Of a stretch of 36,505 bases of DNA, positions 8,062 to 15,833 are shown one piece after another. Under the pieces are notes generated by a model. The model did not search any database and had not been told where the DNA came from. It was given only the letters and a program-made list of their open reading frames with translations. The position numbers and the translations under genes were made by a program. Source of the DNA: Coriobacteriia bacterium. Lineage in GTDB: Bacteria; Actinomycetota; Coriobacteriia; WRKU01; WQUG01. The stretch covers positions 1 to 36,505 of the forward strand of contig WRFR01000019.1 of NCBI GenBank assembly GCA_009778715.1, given 5' to 3'. Every line of letters begins with the position of its first letter. Positions within the stretch are counted from its first letter, which is position 1.

Positions 8062-9252
8062 GTGGCAAAGATACCGCAGAGAGATAGATCTTTGACCATC
8101 AAGGTGGGCTCAGCCGCCTTGCTGGTGTTGCTTGCAATGGGTGTGGCTATTTTGGTCGGGCCCCATATTGTGGTGACTGATGGTCTCTTCAGGTATGGAT
8201 ATCCGCTAGGTGCTTTATTGATCATCGGTATCGTTCTTGTTCTCTGGCTTATCTTTATACATGAGCGCTTTGTTCCCGAACAATTCGAGGGTAAATACTG
8301 GCGCGAGGATCCCGAACCCGATCTGTCGCCCGCGTTGGTCGGCGCGATCTGGCGTGAGGGAGTTATTGAGCCAGAGGACTTTTCAGCTACGATCCTGCAG
8401 CTCATTGACAAGGATGTCATCCAGATAGTTCCTGGCGTAAAGCATCAAAAGAATTCTCTGGGCTTGAAGAAAAACTATTTCAGTGAAGTTGGGGTACCAG
8501 TCCTGCAGGTCGATCTGGCGCGTTGTACCGGGCTGGATCTTATCGACCAGCAGGCGATAGACCTGCTTGGTTCGCTTGCTGAGAAGTCCGATGCTTTTGA
8601 CTATGGGACTGTTGTCGGTGAGAGCGAAGATATACTCAAGAGCCATGGAGAAGAATATCCGGACCTTGCGCTTTCTACGTTTGATGTCTGGGTCGCATCG
8701 GTCAAAGCGATGGCCGAAGGTGTCTATTTGAAAAACCGTCCTGTTATTGTGACGATTGTTCTCTATGCGTTACGCGTGCTTATCTGTTTCGGGGTGCTTC
8801 TGCTCTTTGTTGCATCGAGCGCGGCGGACAAAATATTGAGTTGGCCTGCGCTTATCAGCGCTGGAGTCGCTCTCATTTTCACTGTTGTTTTTGATCAGCG
8901 AAAACCACGACGTACTTCTGAGGGCAGGAGGCTCTATCACTATTACCAGGGTATCTACGAATACCTCAAAGACTTCTCGCGCCTTCAGGATTATTCGGTG
9001 ACCTCAGTTGAGATTTGGAATCGTTATCTGGTTTTGGCGACTGTTTTTGGTATCGCTGATGAGGTTGCTTTTGAGTTTAACGCGACGCTCCCCAAACTTA
9101 CCCGGGATTTCGGTTTCCAGCCCGATCATCTCTGGTACTACTCAGGTGGCCACGGTGGCTCCCCACAGAGCTTCAACAGCGTGCTCATCTCTGCAGTCAG
9201 GCAAGTTGCTGGCGGCGGCTTTGGCGGCGGTGGCGGAGGCGGCGCCCGGTAG
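8062..9252 (+). CDS. DUF2207-family paralogue lacking the extracellular domain
   Basis: A 396-residue paralogue of the protein just upstream. Two N-terminal membrane segments (about 15-38 and 53-70) replace signal peptide plus DUF2207 domain; the rest aligns throughout, including GKYWREDPEPDLSPALVGAI (identical), the RLYHYYxGxYEYLKDFSR motif, VWNRYLVLATVFGIADEVA-type motif and the Gly-rich tail. It is thus the cytosolic and membrane half of the family. The GTG start at 8062 is eight bases after the previous stop and has only a weak ribosome binding site. It arose by tandem duplication; the last 48 bases remain identical to those of its neighbour although the bodies have diverged. Confidence 0.82.
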   Translation: MAKIPQRDRSLTIKVGSAALLVLLAMGVAILVGPHIVVTDGLFRYGYPLGALLIIGIVLVLWLIFIHERFVPEQFEGKYWREDPEPDLSPALVGAIWREGVIEPEDFSATILQLIDKDVIQIVPGVKHQKNSLGLKKNYFSEVGVPVLQVDLARCTGLDLIDQQAIDLLGSLAEKSDAFDYGTVVGESEDILKSHGEEYPDLALSTFDVWVASVKAMAEGVYLKNRPVIVTIVLYALRVLICFGVLLLFVASSAADKILSWPALISAGVALIFTVVFDQRKPRRTSEGRRLYHYYQGIYEYLKDFSRLQDYSVTSVEIWNRYLVLATVFGIADEVAFEFNATLPKLTRDFGFQPDHLWYYSGGHGGSPQSFNSVLISAVRQVAGGGFGGGGGGGAR

Positions 9253-9258
9253 GGTTAC
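9211..9258 (+). repeat. 48-bp direct repeat, copy 2 (paralogue gene end)
   Basis: Exact copy of 8012-8059. The six bases beyond the stop include TTA at 9255-9257, which is the stop codon of the convergent DUF2148 gene. Confidence 0.95.
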
Positions 9259-9797
9259 GCCTGAGCGCGGTCGAAGAACGGCGACTTGCCAGAAACCGAC
9301 AGCGGGATGCCCATGATGAGCTTGTACTCGCCGAGCAGTCCCAGCGAGGCGGCCGCCTTGCCGATCGTGAACATGATGCGGTTGTCGATGCGCTTGTCAG
9401 TTGCCAGGGCGACAGCAGAGCCCAGGGCGATACCTAAGTCCATCGAGGTGAATATACAGGTCGCGCCTGCATCCGCGCAAGCTTCGCAGTTTGCAAAACC
9501 GCAGAGCGTGCAGCGATCACCCAGTCCGCGCGTAAGGTACTTTGCTCCAACTAAGACCACCGCACCGGAGGCGTTCACGCAACCGGCGTCGCGGACAGTC
9601 ACGCTGCCGCTTGCGCCCTGGGCCTCACCCATCCGGCGCATCTCATCGGCCAGGCGCGTCTTGTCCTCGCCGGTCAGTATCATCGTATCCAGGTGGTCGA
9701 TGCCACAGGCCTTCGGCGCCGTGCGCGCTGCCGCGCACATCTCAGAGGCGGTATCCAGGACCGCTTGCTCTTCCGCTTTTTTCGAGTCGATCAACAT
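9255..9797 (-). CDS. DUF2148 ferredoxin-domain protein
   Basis: A 180-residue protein of the DUF2148 family, found mainly in anaerobes. The cysteine cluster CTLCGFANCEAC (about residues 95-106) with further cysteines at about 21, 31, 73 and 113 could bind iron-sulfur clusters; the hydrophobic C-terminus (IGKAAASLGLL, then IMGIPLSVSGKSPFFDR) is typical of the family. Its reaction is unknown. AGGAGG lies just upstream of the ATG. It is convergent with the DUF2207 paralogue, the two stops being two bases apart, and divergent from the DUF4914 gene. Confidence 0.88.
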   Translation of the reverse strand: MLIDSKKAEEQAVLDTASEMCAAARTAPKACGIDHLDTMILTGEDKTRLADEMRRMGEAQGASGSVTVRDAGCVNASGAVVLVGAKYLTRGLGDRCTLCGFANCEACADAGATCIFTSMDLGIALGSAVALATDKRIDNRIMFTIGKAAASLGLLGEYKLIMGIPLSVSGKSPFFDRAQA

Positions 9798-9829
9798 GAT
9801 GTTTCCTCCTAGCAGCTCATCTTGAGACT

Positions 9830-9835
9830 ATTGTA
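9830..9835 (-). promoter_or_regulatory. -10 box upstream of the DUF2148 gene
   Basis: TACAAT on the minus strand about 33 bases before the ATG, followed by AGGAGG. No clear -35 box. Confidence 0.45.
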
Positions 9836-9935
9836 GCTCTCTTAGAGGAAAATCACGTGGATTTCAGCAATGCAAGGAATGGGTTTCTGGTCACTTAATC
9901 CGAGATACAGGTGTACTATGAACAAGGGTGATCAC

Positions 9936-11807
9936 ATGACCAAATTGGACAAATTTGATTTTCCGACGGATCTCTCATACGTGCTTGATAACTGTCAGGA
10001 TGTCATAGTTCCTACCAGCAGGACTGAACTGCTGGCCATGGCGCTTGGCAACCCCGAGGCGACCAGCTTTGAGGTGAGCTATGAGGTTGATGGCAAGCCG
10101 ATCACGGAGGCAAACATTGTTCGCTGTAAAAATGGCGTGGTGGTCAATTTCCCCGAAGATTACATGCGAAGGCGGGATCCCGACTGCCTGGTCGTTGCCG
10201 ACGACGGCCCGACCGACAAGCCCCAGTATGAAGAGCTCTATGGAGAGAATTTCTCCTCTCTGCGCCAGGCCACGCTCGACTGGCTCACCAAACAAGAACT
10301 GATCGTTACCCCGTTCATGGCGGGTGGGCGCGCCCACGGCTATGAAGCCGTGCTGGTCGCTCCCCGCAACGCTGCGTTTTTCGCCTGTGGGCTTGCGGGC
10401 CTGCAGTACTTCATCGATATCGACGACTATGAGGGAAAATTCAGCCCCAAGGCCGTCATCTATTTGGCGCCGCCTTTTCGCCACACGCACTTTGCGGGCA
10501 AGCAGGTCGTGGTGCATAATCGCTTGCCGGAGATCTACGAGATATTTACCTATAATCTCTACCCGGGGCCTAGCGCGAAAAAGGGCGTCTACGGATTTTT
10601 ACTCAACGTTGGGGAGCGGGAAGGCTGGGTCACAGCTCATGCCTCTGCCGTGAATGTGATCACCCCTTACGAGAACGAGATCGTCATCATGCACGAGGGC
10701 GCCTCGGGCGGGGGCAAGAGCGAGATGGGCGAAAGTATCCACCGTGAACCTGACGGGAAGATTGTCATCGGACAGAATCTTGAAACGCGCGAGAAGTTCT
10801 ACCTTCAGATAGATGAACCCTGCGAGCTGCGCCCGATCGCAGATGACATGGCGCTGTGCCATCCCAAGATACAAAACGAGAGTAAGCGGCTGGTCATCAC
10901 CGATGCGGAAGACGGCTGGTTTCTCCGAGTCGATAACATCAGGCAATACGGAACTGAGCCCTTCCACGAGAAGATCTACACGCAACCTTCGGAGCCGCTT
11001 GTTTTTCTGAACATTCAGGGAGTGCCCGGCGCGACCTGCCTGGTATGGGAGCATACGCTTGACTCAAATGGAAAGCCCTGCCCAAACCCACGCGTGATCC
11101 TTCCGCGCGCAATGGTGCCCAACATTGTCAACGAGCCTGTTGAGGTTGACGTACGCAGCTTTGGCGTGCGCACGCCTCCTTGCACGGCGGACCGGCCCAG
11201 TTACGGCATCTTAGGGATGCTGCACTTCATACCTCCTGCGCTGGCCTGGCTGTGGCGACTGGTTGCTCCCCGGGGAGATCATAGCCCAAGCATTATTGAC
11301 ACCGAGGGTATGGTCAGCGAAGGCGTGGGTTCATACTGGCCGTTTGCGACCGGGAAACGAGTGACCCATGCAAACTTGCTGCTGGACCAGATCCTGAACT
11401 CACCAGCAACCCGCTATGCCCTGATACCCAACCAGCATATTGGCGCCTACAGCGTCGACTTCATGCCACAGTGGATCATGCGCGAATACCTGGCGCGACG
11501 CGGCAGCGCAAAGTTCAAGCCGGAACACCTGATTCCGGCGCGATCGCCCCTGCTGGGTTACTGCCTTGAGAGCCTGAAGATCGACGGGCAGTATGTTCGC
11601 AAGGCGTTCCTTCGTCCTGAGACTCAGGCGGAGGTAACTTTGGAGGGCTACGATAAAGGCGCGAAGATCCTGAGTGACTTTTTCAAGAAAGAGGTCGTAA
11701 AGTTCGATGTGCCCGAGCTGAATCCGCTTGGCAAAAAGATCATTGACTGCTGCCTGCAGGACGCAAGCCTGGAGGACTACATCGATCTGATCCCCATGAA
11801 GTACTAA
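9936..11807 (+). CDS. DUF4914 family protein with P-loop
   Basis: A 623-residue protein of the DUF4914 family. Around residue 255 it carries GASGGGKSEM, a P-loop of the type seen in phosphoenolpyruvate carboxykinase and HPr kinase (GxSGxGKS), preceded by a strand IVIMHE and followed by an aspartate-rich stretch (RPIADDMAL at about 300) that could bind metal. This points to an ATP- or GTP-dependent kinase-like or carboxykinase-like enzyme, but the substrate is unknown. ATG 9936 has AAGGGTG five bases upstream; longer in-frame starts at 9918 and 9870 are less well supported. It is monocistronic, with no membrane segment. Confidence 0.85.
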   Translation: MTKLDKFDFPTDLSYVLDNCQDVIVPTSRTELLAMALGNPEATSFEVSYEVDGKPITEANIVRCKNGVVVNFPEDYMRRRDPDCLVVADDGPTDKPQYEELYGENFSSLRQATLDWLTKQELIVTPFMAGGRAHGYEAVLVAPRNAAFFACGLAGLQYFIDIDDYEGKFSPKAVIYLAPPFRHTHFAGKQVVVHNRLPEIYEIFTYNLYPGPSAKKGVYGFLLNVGEREGWVTAHASAVNVITPYENEIVIMHEGASGGGKSEMGESIHREPDGKIVIGQNLETREKFYLQIDEPCELRPIADDMALCHPKIQNESKRLVITDAEDGWFLRVDNIRQYGTEPFHEKIYTQPSEPLVFLNIQGVPGATCLVWEHTLDSNGKPCPNPRVILPRAMVPNIVNEPVEVDVRSFGVRTPPCTADRPSYGILGMLHFIPPALAWLWRLVAPRGDHSPSIIDTEGMVSEGVGSYWPFATGKRVTHANLLLDQILNSPATRYALIPNQHIGAYSVDFMPQWIMREYLARRGSAKFKPEHLIPARSPLLGYCLESLKIDGQYVRKAFLRPETQAEVTLEGYDKGAKILSDFFKKEVVKFDVPELNPLGKKIIDCCLQDASLEDYIDLIPMKY

Positions 11808-11956
11808 GGGCAGGCCAGATTGAAATTTTACGAGCCTGCGAAGAGTCCGCGTGCGACGCGCTTGAAACGATCCACAAGCTTAACGATCTGCATAAGCGCA
11901 GTGTCGAATTGATCGACGGGCAGGCAGGCCCTTGCCTTAAGGGAGCACACAAGTGA
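11808..11956 (+). other. Coding-like remnant between genes
   Basis: One frame stays open to the TGA at 11954-11956 and reads as a plausible helix (ALETIHKLNDLHKRSVELID), but it has no ATG, GTG or TTG start within the gap. It may be the 3' end of a decayed gene. Otherwise the 163-base gap shows only GGGAG at 11958-11962, the ribosome binding site of the next gene. Confidence 0.25.
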
Positions 11957-11970
11957 CGGGAGCAAACGCC

Positions 11971-12477
11971 ATGGAAAACAAAGCTTTAGTGATAATCGAT
12001 ATCCAGAATGACATCACCAAGAATTACAAGGACATCATCGGCAACATAAACAAAGCAATAGAGTGGGCGGTCAGCAATAATATCTATGTCGTCTATATAA
12101 GGCATGAAAATCTGTCCGCTGGCACGAGAACTTTCAAACCTGATACGCGTGGATCTGAGTTGGCTCCAGACTTAACAATGGTGTCAACAAACATCTTTAC
12201 AAAATACAAAGGAAATGCGTTGACAAGCGAAGAATTTGCAGACTTTATCAAGAGAAATGGGATCTGCGAGTTCTATCTCACAGGAGCGGACGCTATTGCC
12301 TGCGTGAAGTCAACTTGTTACAACCTATGTAAAGCAGGTTATGGAGTCACCGTATTATCAGACTGCGTTACCAGCTATGATAAGCGGAAAATTGGCGAAA
12401 TGCTGCATTACTACGAGAGCAAAGGCAGCAAAGTACTCAGCTTAGATACTCTATTGAGTTCTGCGAAAAACGAATAA
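11971..12477 (+). CDS. Isochorismatase-family cysteine hydrolase
   Basis: A 168-residue protein of the isochorismatase/nicotinamidase fold. The catalytic triad is visible: D10 in ALVIIDIQND, a lysine at 78 or 80 in IFTKYKGNAL, and C111 in GADAIACVKST. Members hydrolyse amides such as nicotinamide, biuret or carbamoyl compounds, or isochorismate; the substrate cannot be chosen here. ATG 11971 has GGGAG eight bases upstream, better than GTG 11953. The gene is markedly AT-richer than its DUF4914 neighbour, which suggests acquisition by transfer. Confidence 0.85.
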   Translation: MENKALVIIDIQNDITKNYKDIIGNINKAIEWAVSNNIYVVYIRHENLSAGTRTFKPDTRGSELAPDLTMVSTNIFTKYKGNALTSEEFADFIKRNGICEFYLTGADAIACVKSTCYNLCKAGYGVTVLSDCVTSYDKRKIGEMLHYYESKGSKVLSLDTLLSSAKNE

Positions 12478-12594
12478 TCGAGCTTATGCGTTTCGGGACC
12501 AGACACCGGATAGCATTTCCAGGTGGCGGGGTGCACTTCAGGCTATAAGAACACCATCTACAGCTTTATCGGTGGCTTCGCTATTAAAGTCAGT

Positions 12595-13833
12595 TTACCA
12601 AAGAGGAGAGCCGGACGGTGATAGGAGCCAGTCCACAATGTTAAGATGCCGAATGCCTTCATACTCTTCGGCTCCCAAGTCCGTGGTGATGAGATACTTT
12701 GGGTAGGCGTCATGAATGGACTTCAGAGGGGCGAGCTCCCGGTCAAGTGTCTCGGTATCGGCGGCAGTATAAGCGACCTGATAGTAAGTTCGTTGACCGC
12801 TTTTTTGTTGCACCAGAAAGTCCACCTCCTTTTCTTTCTGTTTGCCGACCCAAACTTCTTCTCCACGCCTGAGTAATTCCAGATAGACGACATTTTCTAG
12901 TTTGCGCCCGCGATCCGTTCCAAGAGATTCTGAAAGCAAGATAGTGCGCATACCCAAGTCAACAACGTAGTATTTCTCTTGAGTTTGCAGCAAACGCTTA
13001 CCTCGAATATCATAACGTTGAGCTTTATAAAAAAGATATGCCCTTGTCAGGTATTCTACATACGAAATCACCGTGCTATGAGAAATACCCCCCAAGTTTT
13101 CTGCGATGTTGGTTGCAGAGATAGTACTTCCGATCGAACTGAGGAGAAACTGCATAGTGCGCTCAAGATTTGTCATACCGCGAATGTCATGACGTCGAGC
13201 AATATCCTTATAGAGCACCGTGTCGCAAACGTCTCGTAAGTAAGCGTTGACCATCTGCGGCGCCTGTTGAAACAAGGTCACTGCTTCGGGCAAAGAACTG
13301 TTATCCAGATACTGCGCAAAGAGGCGATCGGTGTTGTTATTGATGTTACCCGTACTACTTTGCTTGTCCGCTTCGTCAAAAGCAGCAACATACTCTTGAA
13401 ACGAAAATGGCTGCACATGGATAGAAATGTATCGACCGCTCAATAGCGTTGCCAATTCCCCGGAAAGCATAAACGCGTTTGAGCCAGTAAGATAGAGATC
13501 AACATTCTTTTTGACAAACAGGCTATCAACGGCCTTTTCAAAATCTTCCACATTTTGAACTTCGTCAAGAAAGACATAGTTCATAACTTTTGGTTGCATT
13601 TTTTTGCTGATGTGGGCATATAAGGCCTGGTAATCTGTTAGCGTTTGGGTTTCCAGCTCCTCGAAATTGAGAAAAATGATCTGGTTCTGCTCCACTCCTT
13701 CCGCCAGCAATTCATCCCGGAATTGTTCCAACAGAGTTGATTTTCCGCAACGGCGAATTCCTGTGACAACTTTTATGAGGTGTTGATCCTTAAGCTGCCG
13801 TAGCTGTGATAAGTATGTTTCACGCAAAACCAT
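12595..13833 (-). CDS. AAA ATPase of the DUF4143 family
   Basis: A 412-residue ATPase. Walker A is GIRRCGKS (25-32), Walker B YVFLDEVQ (86-93), and the sensor-like LTGSNAFML follows at about 135; the C-terminal half is the DUF4143 region with a winged-helix look and the motif KEKEVDFLV near 335, a nuclease-like (PD-D/ExK type) end. Such proteins are common, often transferred, and of uncertain role; toxin or defence functions have been suggested for some. It is AT-richer than the core genes around it. A good promoter places the transcription start at or next to the ATG, so the mRNA is probably leaderless. Confidence 0.85.
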   Translation of the reverse strand: MVLRETYLSQLRQLKDQHLIKVVTGIRRCGKSTLLEQFRDELLAEGVEQNQIIFLNFEELETQTLTDYQALYAHISKKMQPKVMNYVFLDEVQNVEDFEKAVDSLFVKKNVDLYLTGSNAFMLSGELATLLSGRYISIHVQPFSFQEYVAAFDEADKQSSTGNINNNTDRLFAQYLDNSSLPEAVTLFQQAPQMVNAYLRDVCDTVLYKDIARRHDIRGMTNLERTMQFLLSSIGSTISATNIAENLGGISHSTVISYVEYLTRAYLFYKAQRYDIRGKRLLQTQEKYYVVDLGMRTILLSESLGTDRGRKLENVVYLELLRRGEEVWVGKQKEKEVDFLVQQKSGQRTYYQVAYTAADTETLDRELAPLKSIHDAYPKYLITTDLGAEEYEGIRHLNIVDWLLSPSGSPLW

Positions 13834-13840
13834 AAGGATG

Positions 13841-13869
13841 AGTATAAGCGAAATCTATCGAAAGTGCAA
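13841..13869 (-). promoter_or_regulatory. Promoter of the DUF4143 ATPase, leaderless
   Basis: On the minus strand TTGCAC (13869-13864), a 17-base spacer, and TATACT (13846-13841), then seven bases to the ATG at 13833. The region 13859-13893 also holds inverted repeats (CGAAAGT/ACTTTCG and TTTCGCTT/AAGCGAAA) overlapping and upstream of the -35 box, which could be an operator or the tRNA 3' processing/termination hairpin. Confidence 0.7.
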
Positions 13870-13899
13870 ACTTTCGCTTGTATAGAAGCGAAACAGAAA

Positions 13900-13993
13900 T
13901 GGCGGAGGGTTAGGGATTCGAACCCTAGATACGGTTTCAGGCCGCATACACGATTTCCAGTCGTGCCCCTTCAGCCAACTCGGGCAACCCTCC
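13900..13993 (-). tRNA. tRNA-Ser (anticodon GGA)
   Basis: Read on the minus strand: a 7-bp acceptor stem (GGAGGGT with ACCCTCC), D arm, anticodon stem CACGA/TCGTG with loop CTGGAAA giving anticodon GGA, a long variable arm (TATGCGG / CCGTAT) typical of class II serine tRNA, T arm TAGGG-TTCGAAT-CCCTA, G discriminator, and an encoded CCA at 13902-13900. It reads UCC and UCU codons. Confidence 0.97.
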
Positions 13994-14009
13994 GCTTCGC
14001 GCATTGGTT

Positions 14010-14015
14010 AGTGTA
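14010..14015 (-). promoter_or_regulatory. -10 box of the tRNA-Ser gene
   Basis: TACACT on the minus strand, 16 bases before the first tRNA base. No convincing -35 box. Confidence 0.45.
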
Positions 14016-14092
14016 GCATAATCGAAAGTTGCAGCACGCTGTCTCAGCCACATCGGCGCCCAGTTTTAGCTGTATCGATAACAGGAGCGATT

Positions 14093-14635
14093 TTACTGAA
14101 TGTGCCAGGTCAACTGTGTTGCATCGGCGTCATCGGCAGAATAAACAACGCGGCCGAGGTCGCTGCTTTCGAAATAGAGTTGTCGCGTAATCGTTTGTTT
14201 AGGCGCTACTTGTTGCGCAGCAGTGAAGTCGCCCTTAAGGGCCTGGGGGACGTCACCCTCGCTGCGATCGATCGCGCTCCAGGATTGAGGGTCGATGGTC
14301 ACCTCAGTTGCTCCCTTGTTGGTGACCTGGAGGGTGACTACTGAGGGCAGGCCATTTTTGGCGATTTTGGTACCGGTGATGACCCTGGTGATAGTGATCT
14401 CCAGGTTTCCTACCTGTTGTGTTTGTCCGACTTTCGAGCCATACTCGCCCACCGTGTCGTGACCGTCGATCTTGCCGTCGACTACAGCGCTGCTGCTCTC
14501 TACGCTCCCTTCGGGGGAGGATGAGCGATCATTCAACCGGGCAAGGACGCTCGGCCTGATCGCGATGACTACGATCAGAACCGCAACTATAACAAGGGCA
14601 GCGACTGCAATTACGATGAACTTTTTCCTGCGCAC
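14093..14635 (-). CDS. Membrane-anchored DUF4352-like protein
   Basis: A 180-residue protein with an N-terminal positively charged stretch (MRRKKF) and one membrane segment at about 6-26, then a Ser-rich linker and an extracytoplasmic beta-sandwich from about 68 (VGNLEITITRV, SVVTLQVTNKGATEVTIDP) resembling DUF4352. It probably acts at the cell surface; the ligand is unknown. The start is GTG with GGAGG nine bases upstream. The gene is divergent from the Rrf2 regulator. Confidence 0.75.
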   Translation of the reverse strand: MRRKKFIVIAVAALVIVAVLIVVIAIRPSVLARLNDRSSSPEGSVESSSAVVDGKIDGHDTVGEYGSKVGQTQQVGNLEITITRVITGTKIAKNGLPSVVTLQVTNKGATEVTIDPQSWSAIDRSEGDVPQALKGDFTAAQQVAPKQTITRQLYFESSDLGRVVYSADDADATQLTWHIQ

Positions 14636-14784
14636 GAACGATCCTCCTTCAGGCTTCCTCTTTTCTATTATGCGCGATGAATTGAGCTATCAGTAGTATT
14701 CCGTATAAAAGACGGCACTCCGCTCATTTCTGAAAGATGACACTGTGGCATCTTCCATCTCCCTCGTGAAGAAATGTGCTAGAA

Positions 14785-14815
14785 TTGTGACTATTATTAA
14801 TATAAATAATATAAT
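14785..14815 (+). promoter_or_regulatory. Rrf2 gene promoter with overlapping palindromic operator
   Basis: TTGTGA at 14785-14790 and TATAAT at 14810-14815 (19-base spacer) flank an inverted repeat TATTATT (14792-14798) / AATAATA (14805-14811). A palindrome between -35 and -10 fits autorepression by the downstream Rrf2 protein. The remainder of 14636-14907 shows no gene. Confidence 0.55.
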
Positions 14816-14907
14816 GAATGGTGTCTATCGAGAAGAGGAAATTGGGGCCCACAATGCTGGGAGGGAATTATTAAGGCGCATAACAAAATGAACGGAGATA
14901 ACTGAGA

Positions 14908-15351
14908 ATGGAAATCAAACGACGTACTGACTATGCCATCCGAATGTTACTGACCATGGCCAAGCATGATAACCGGGAGCCGATCTCTATCAGTCAAGTC
15001 AGCAGAACCGACGAGGTTCCGTACCAATTCGCACGCAGCATCCAGCATGATCTCGCGCAGGCAGGGCTTCTGACCACAACACGGGGTGCTCATGGAGGGA
15101 GCAGGTTAGCCAAGCCAGCCTCCCAGATATCGCTCTTCGATATTGTTCGGGCTATGCAAGGACCGCTGGTGTTTTCGCCTTGTGAGGTCGATCCCACCTG
15201 GTGTGAACGCTTTGTGCGCTGCAGCGTGCATGATGTATGGAAACAGCTGGACGAGGAGATTCGCGGGCAACTGGAAGCGGTGACATTAGAAGAGCTGGTC
15301 AAGAGCCAGGCGAAGCTCACCAAGACTATCTTAAAAGACAAAGAAGTGTAA
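14908..15351 (+). CDS. Rrf2-family transcriptional regulator
   Basis: A 147-residue protein. The winged helix at 1-80 has the family signature (RTDYAIRMLLTMA, then ISISQVSR, then GLLTTTRGAHGGSRLAKP). A cysteine triad SPCEVDPTWCERFVRC near residue 92-107 (C-x6-C-x5-C) matches the place where IscR and NsrR hold an iron-sulfur cluster, with one extra residue in the first gap. It may sense iron-sulfur status, oxygen or nitric oxide. GGAG precedes the ATG by about 10 bases. No cysteine desulfurase or scaffold gene is adjacent, so its targets lie elsewhere or it acts on itself. Confidence 0.9.
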   Translation: MEIKRRTDYAIRMLLTMAKHDNREPISISQVSRTDEVPYQFARSIQHDLAQAGLLTTTRGAHGGSRLAKPASQISLFDIVRAMQGPLVFSPCEVDPTWCERFVRCSVHDVWKQLDEEIRGQLEAVTLEELVKSQAKLTKTILKDKEV

Positions 15352-15422
15352 AGCGCAAGAGCAAATGGGCGTGAACGGATCGGGATGAGCGAACAGGAGC
15401 AAGCGAGAGGACATGAGCGACT

Positions 15423-15833
15423 ATGCGTGAAGGCAAACGCCGGATTCTGACGTATGGTACATTTGACCTGCTTCATGTGGGTCACGTCCGCTTGCTGCAG
15501 CGCGCCGCCGCGCTTGGCGACGAGTTGATCGTGGGAGTCTCAACCGATGACTTCAACTCGATAAAAGGCAAGAGCGCCCAGTATCCCTATCAAGACCGAG
15601 CCGAGATCGTTGCGGCTCTGACCTGCGTTGATGAGGTCATCGCGGAGGAAAACTGGGAGCAGAAAGCCGATGATATTCGTCGTCTCGACATAGATGCTCT
15701 GGTGATGGGAAGCGACTGGGAGGACGATGAGCGCTTCGCTCACTTGTGTGACTTATGCGAGCTGGTCTTTTTGCCTCGAACAGAAGGCATATCGACGACG
15801 AGCATCAAAGACGACCTGAGTAAGGGCGCCTGA
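15423..15833 (+). CDS. Glycerol-3-phosphate cytidylyltransferase-like protein (TagD family)
   Basis: A 136-residue nucleotidyltransferase. The catalytic HxGH is at 18-21 in GTFDLLHVGHVRLLQRA, and the second signature, close to ISTTSIK, near the C-terminus. TagD makes CDP-glycerol from CTP and glycerol-3-phosphate for teichoic acid synthesis; the family also includes other alcohol-phosphate cytidylyltransferases, so the substrate is an inference. It overlaps the CapA-like gene by one base (TGATG), indicating translational coupling and a cell-envelope context. Confidence 0.85.
   Translation: MREGKRRILTYGTFDLLHVGHVRLLQRAAALGDELIVGVSTDDFNSIKGKSAQYPYQDRAEIVAALTCVDEVIAEENWEQKADDIRRLDIDALVMGSDWEDDERFAHLCDLCELVFLPRTEGISTTSIKDDLSKGA

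Noticed and set aside
12511-12600. Coding-like stretch (VAGCTSGYKNTIYSFIGGF) in the gap before the DUF4143 gene
   Set aside because: No start codon and only about 30 codons; too short to support even as a remnant.
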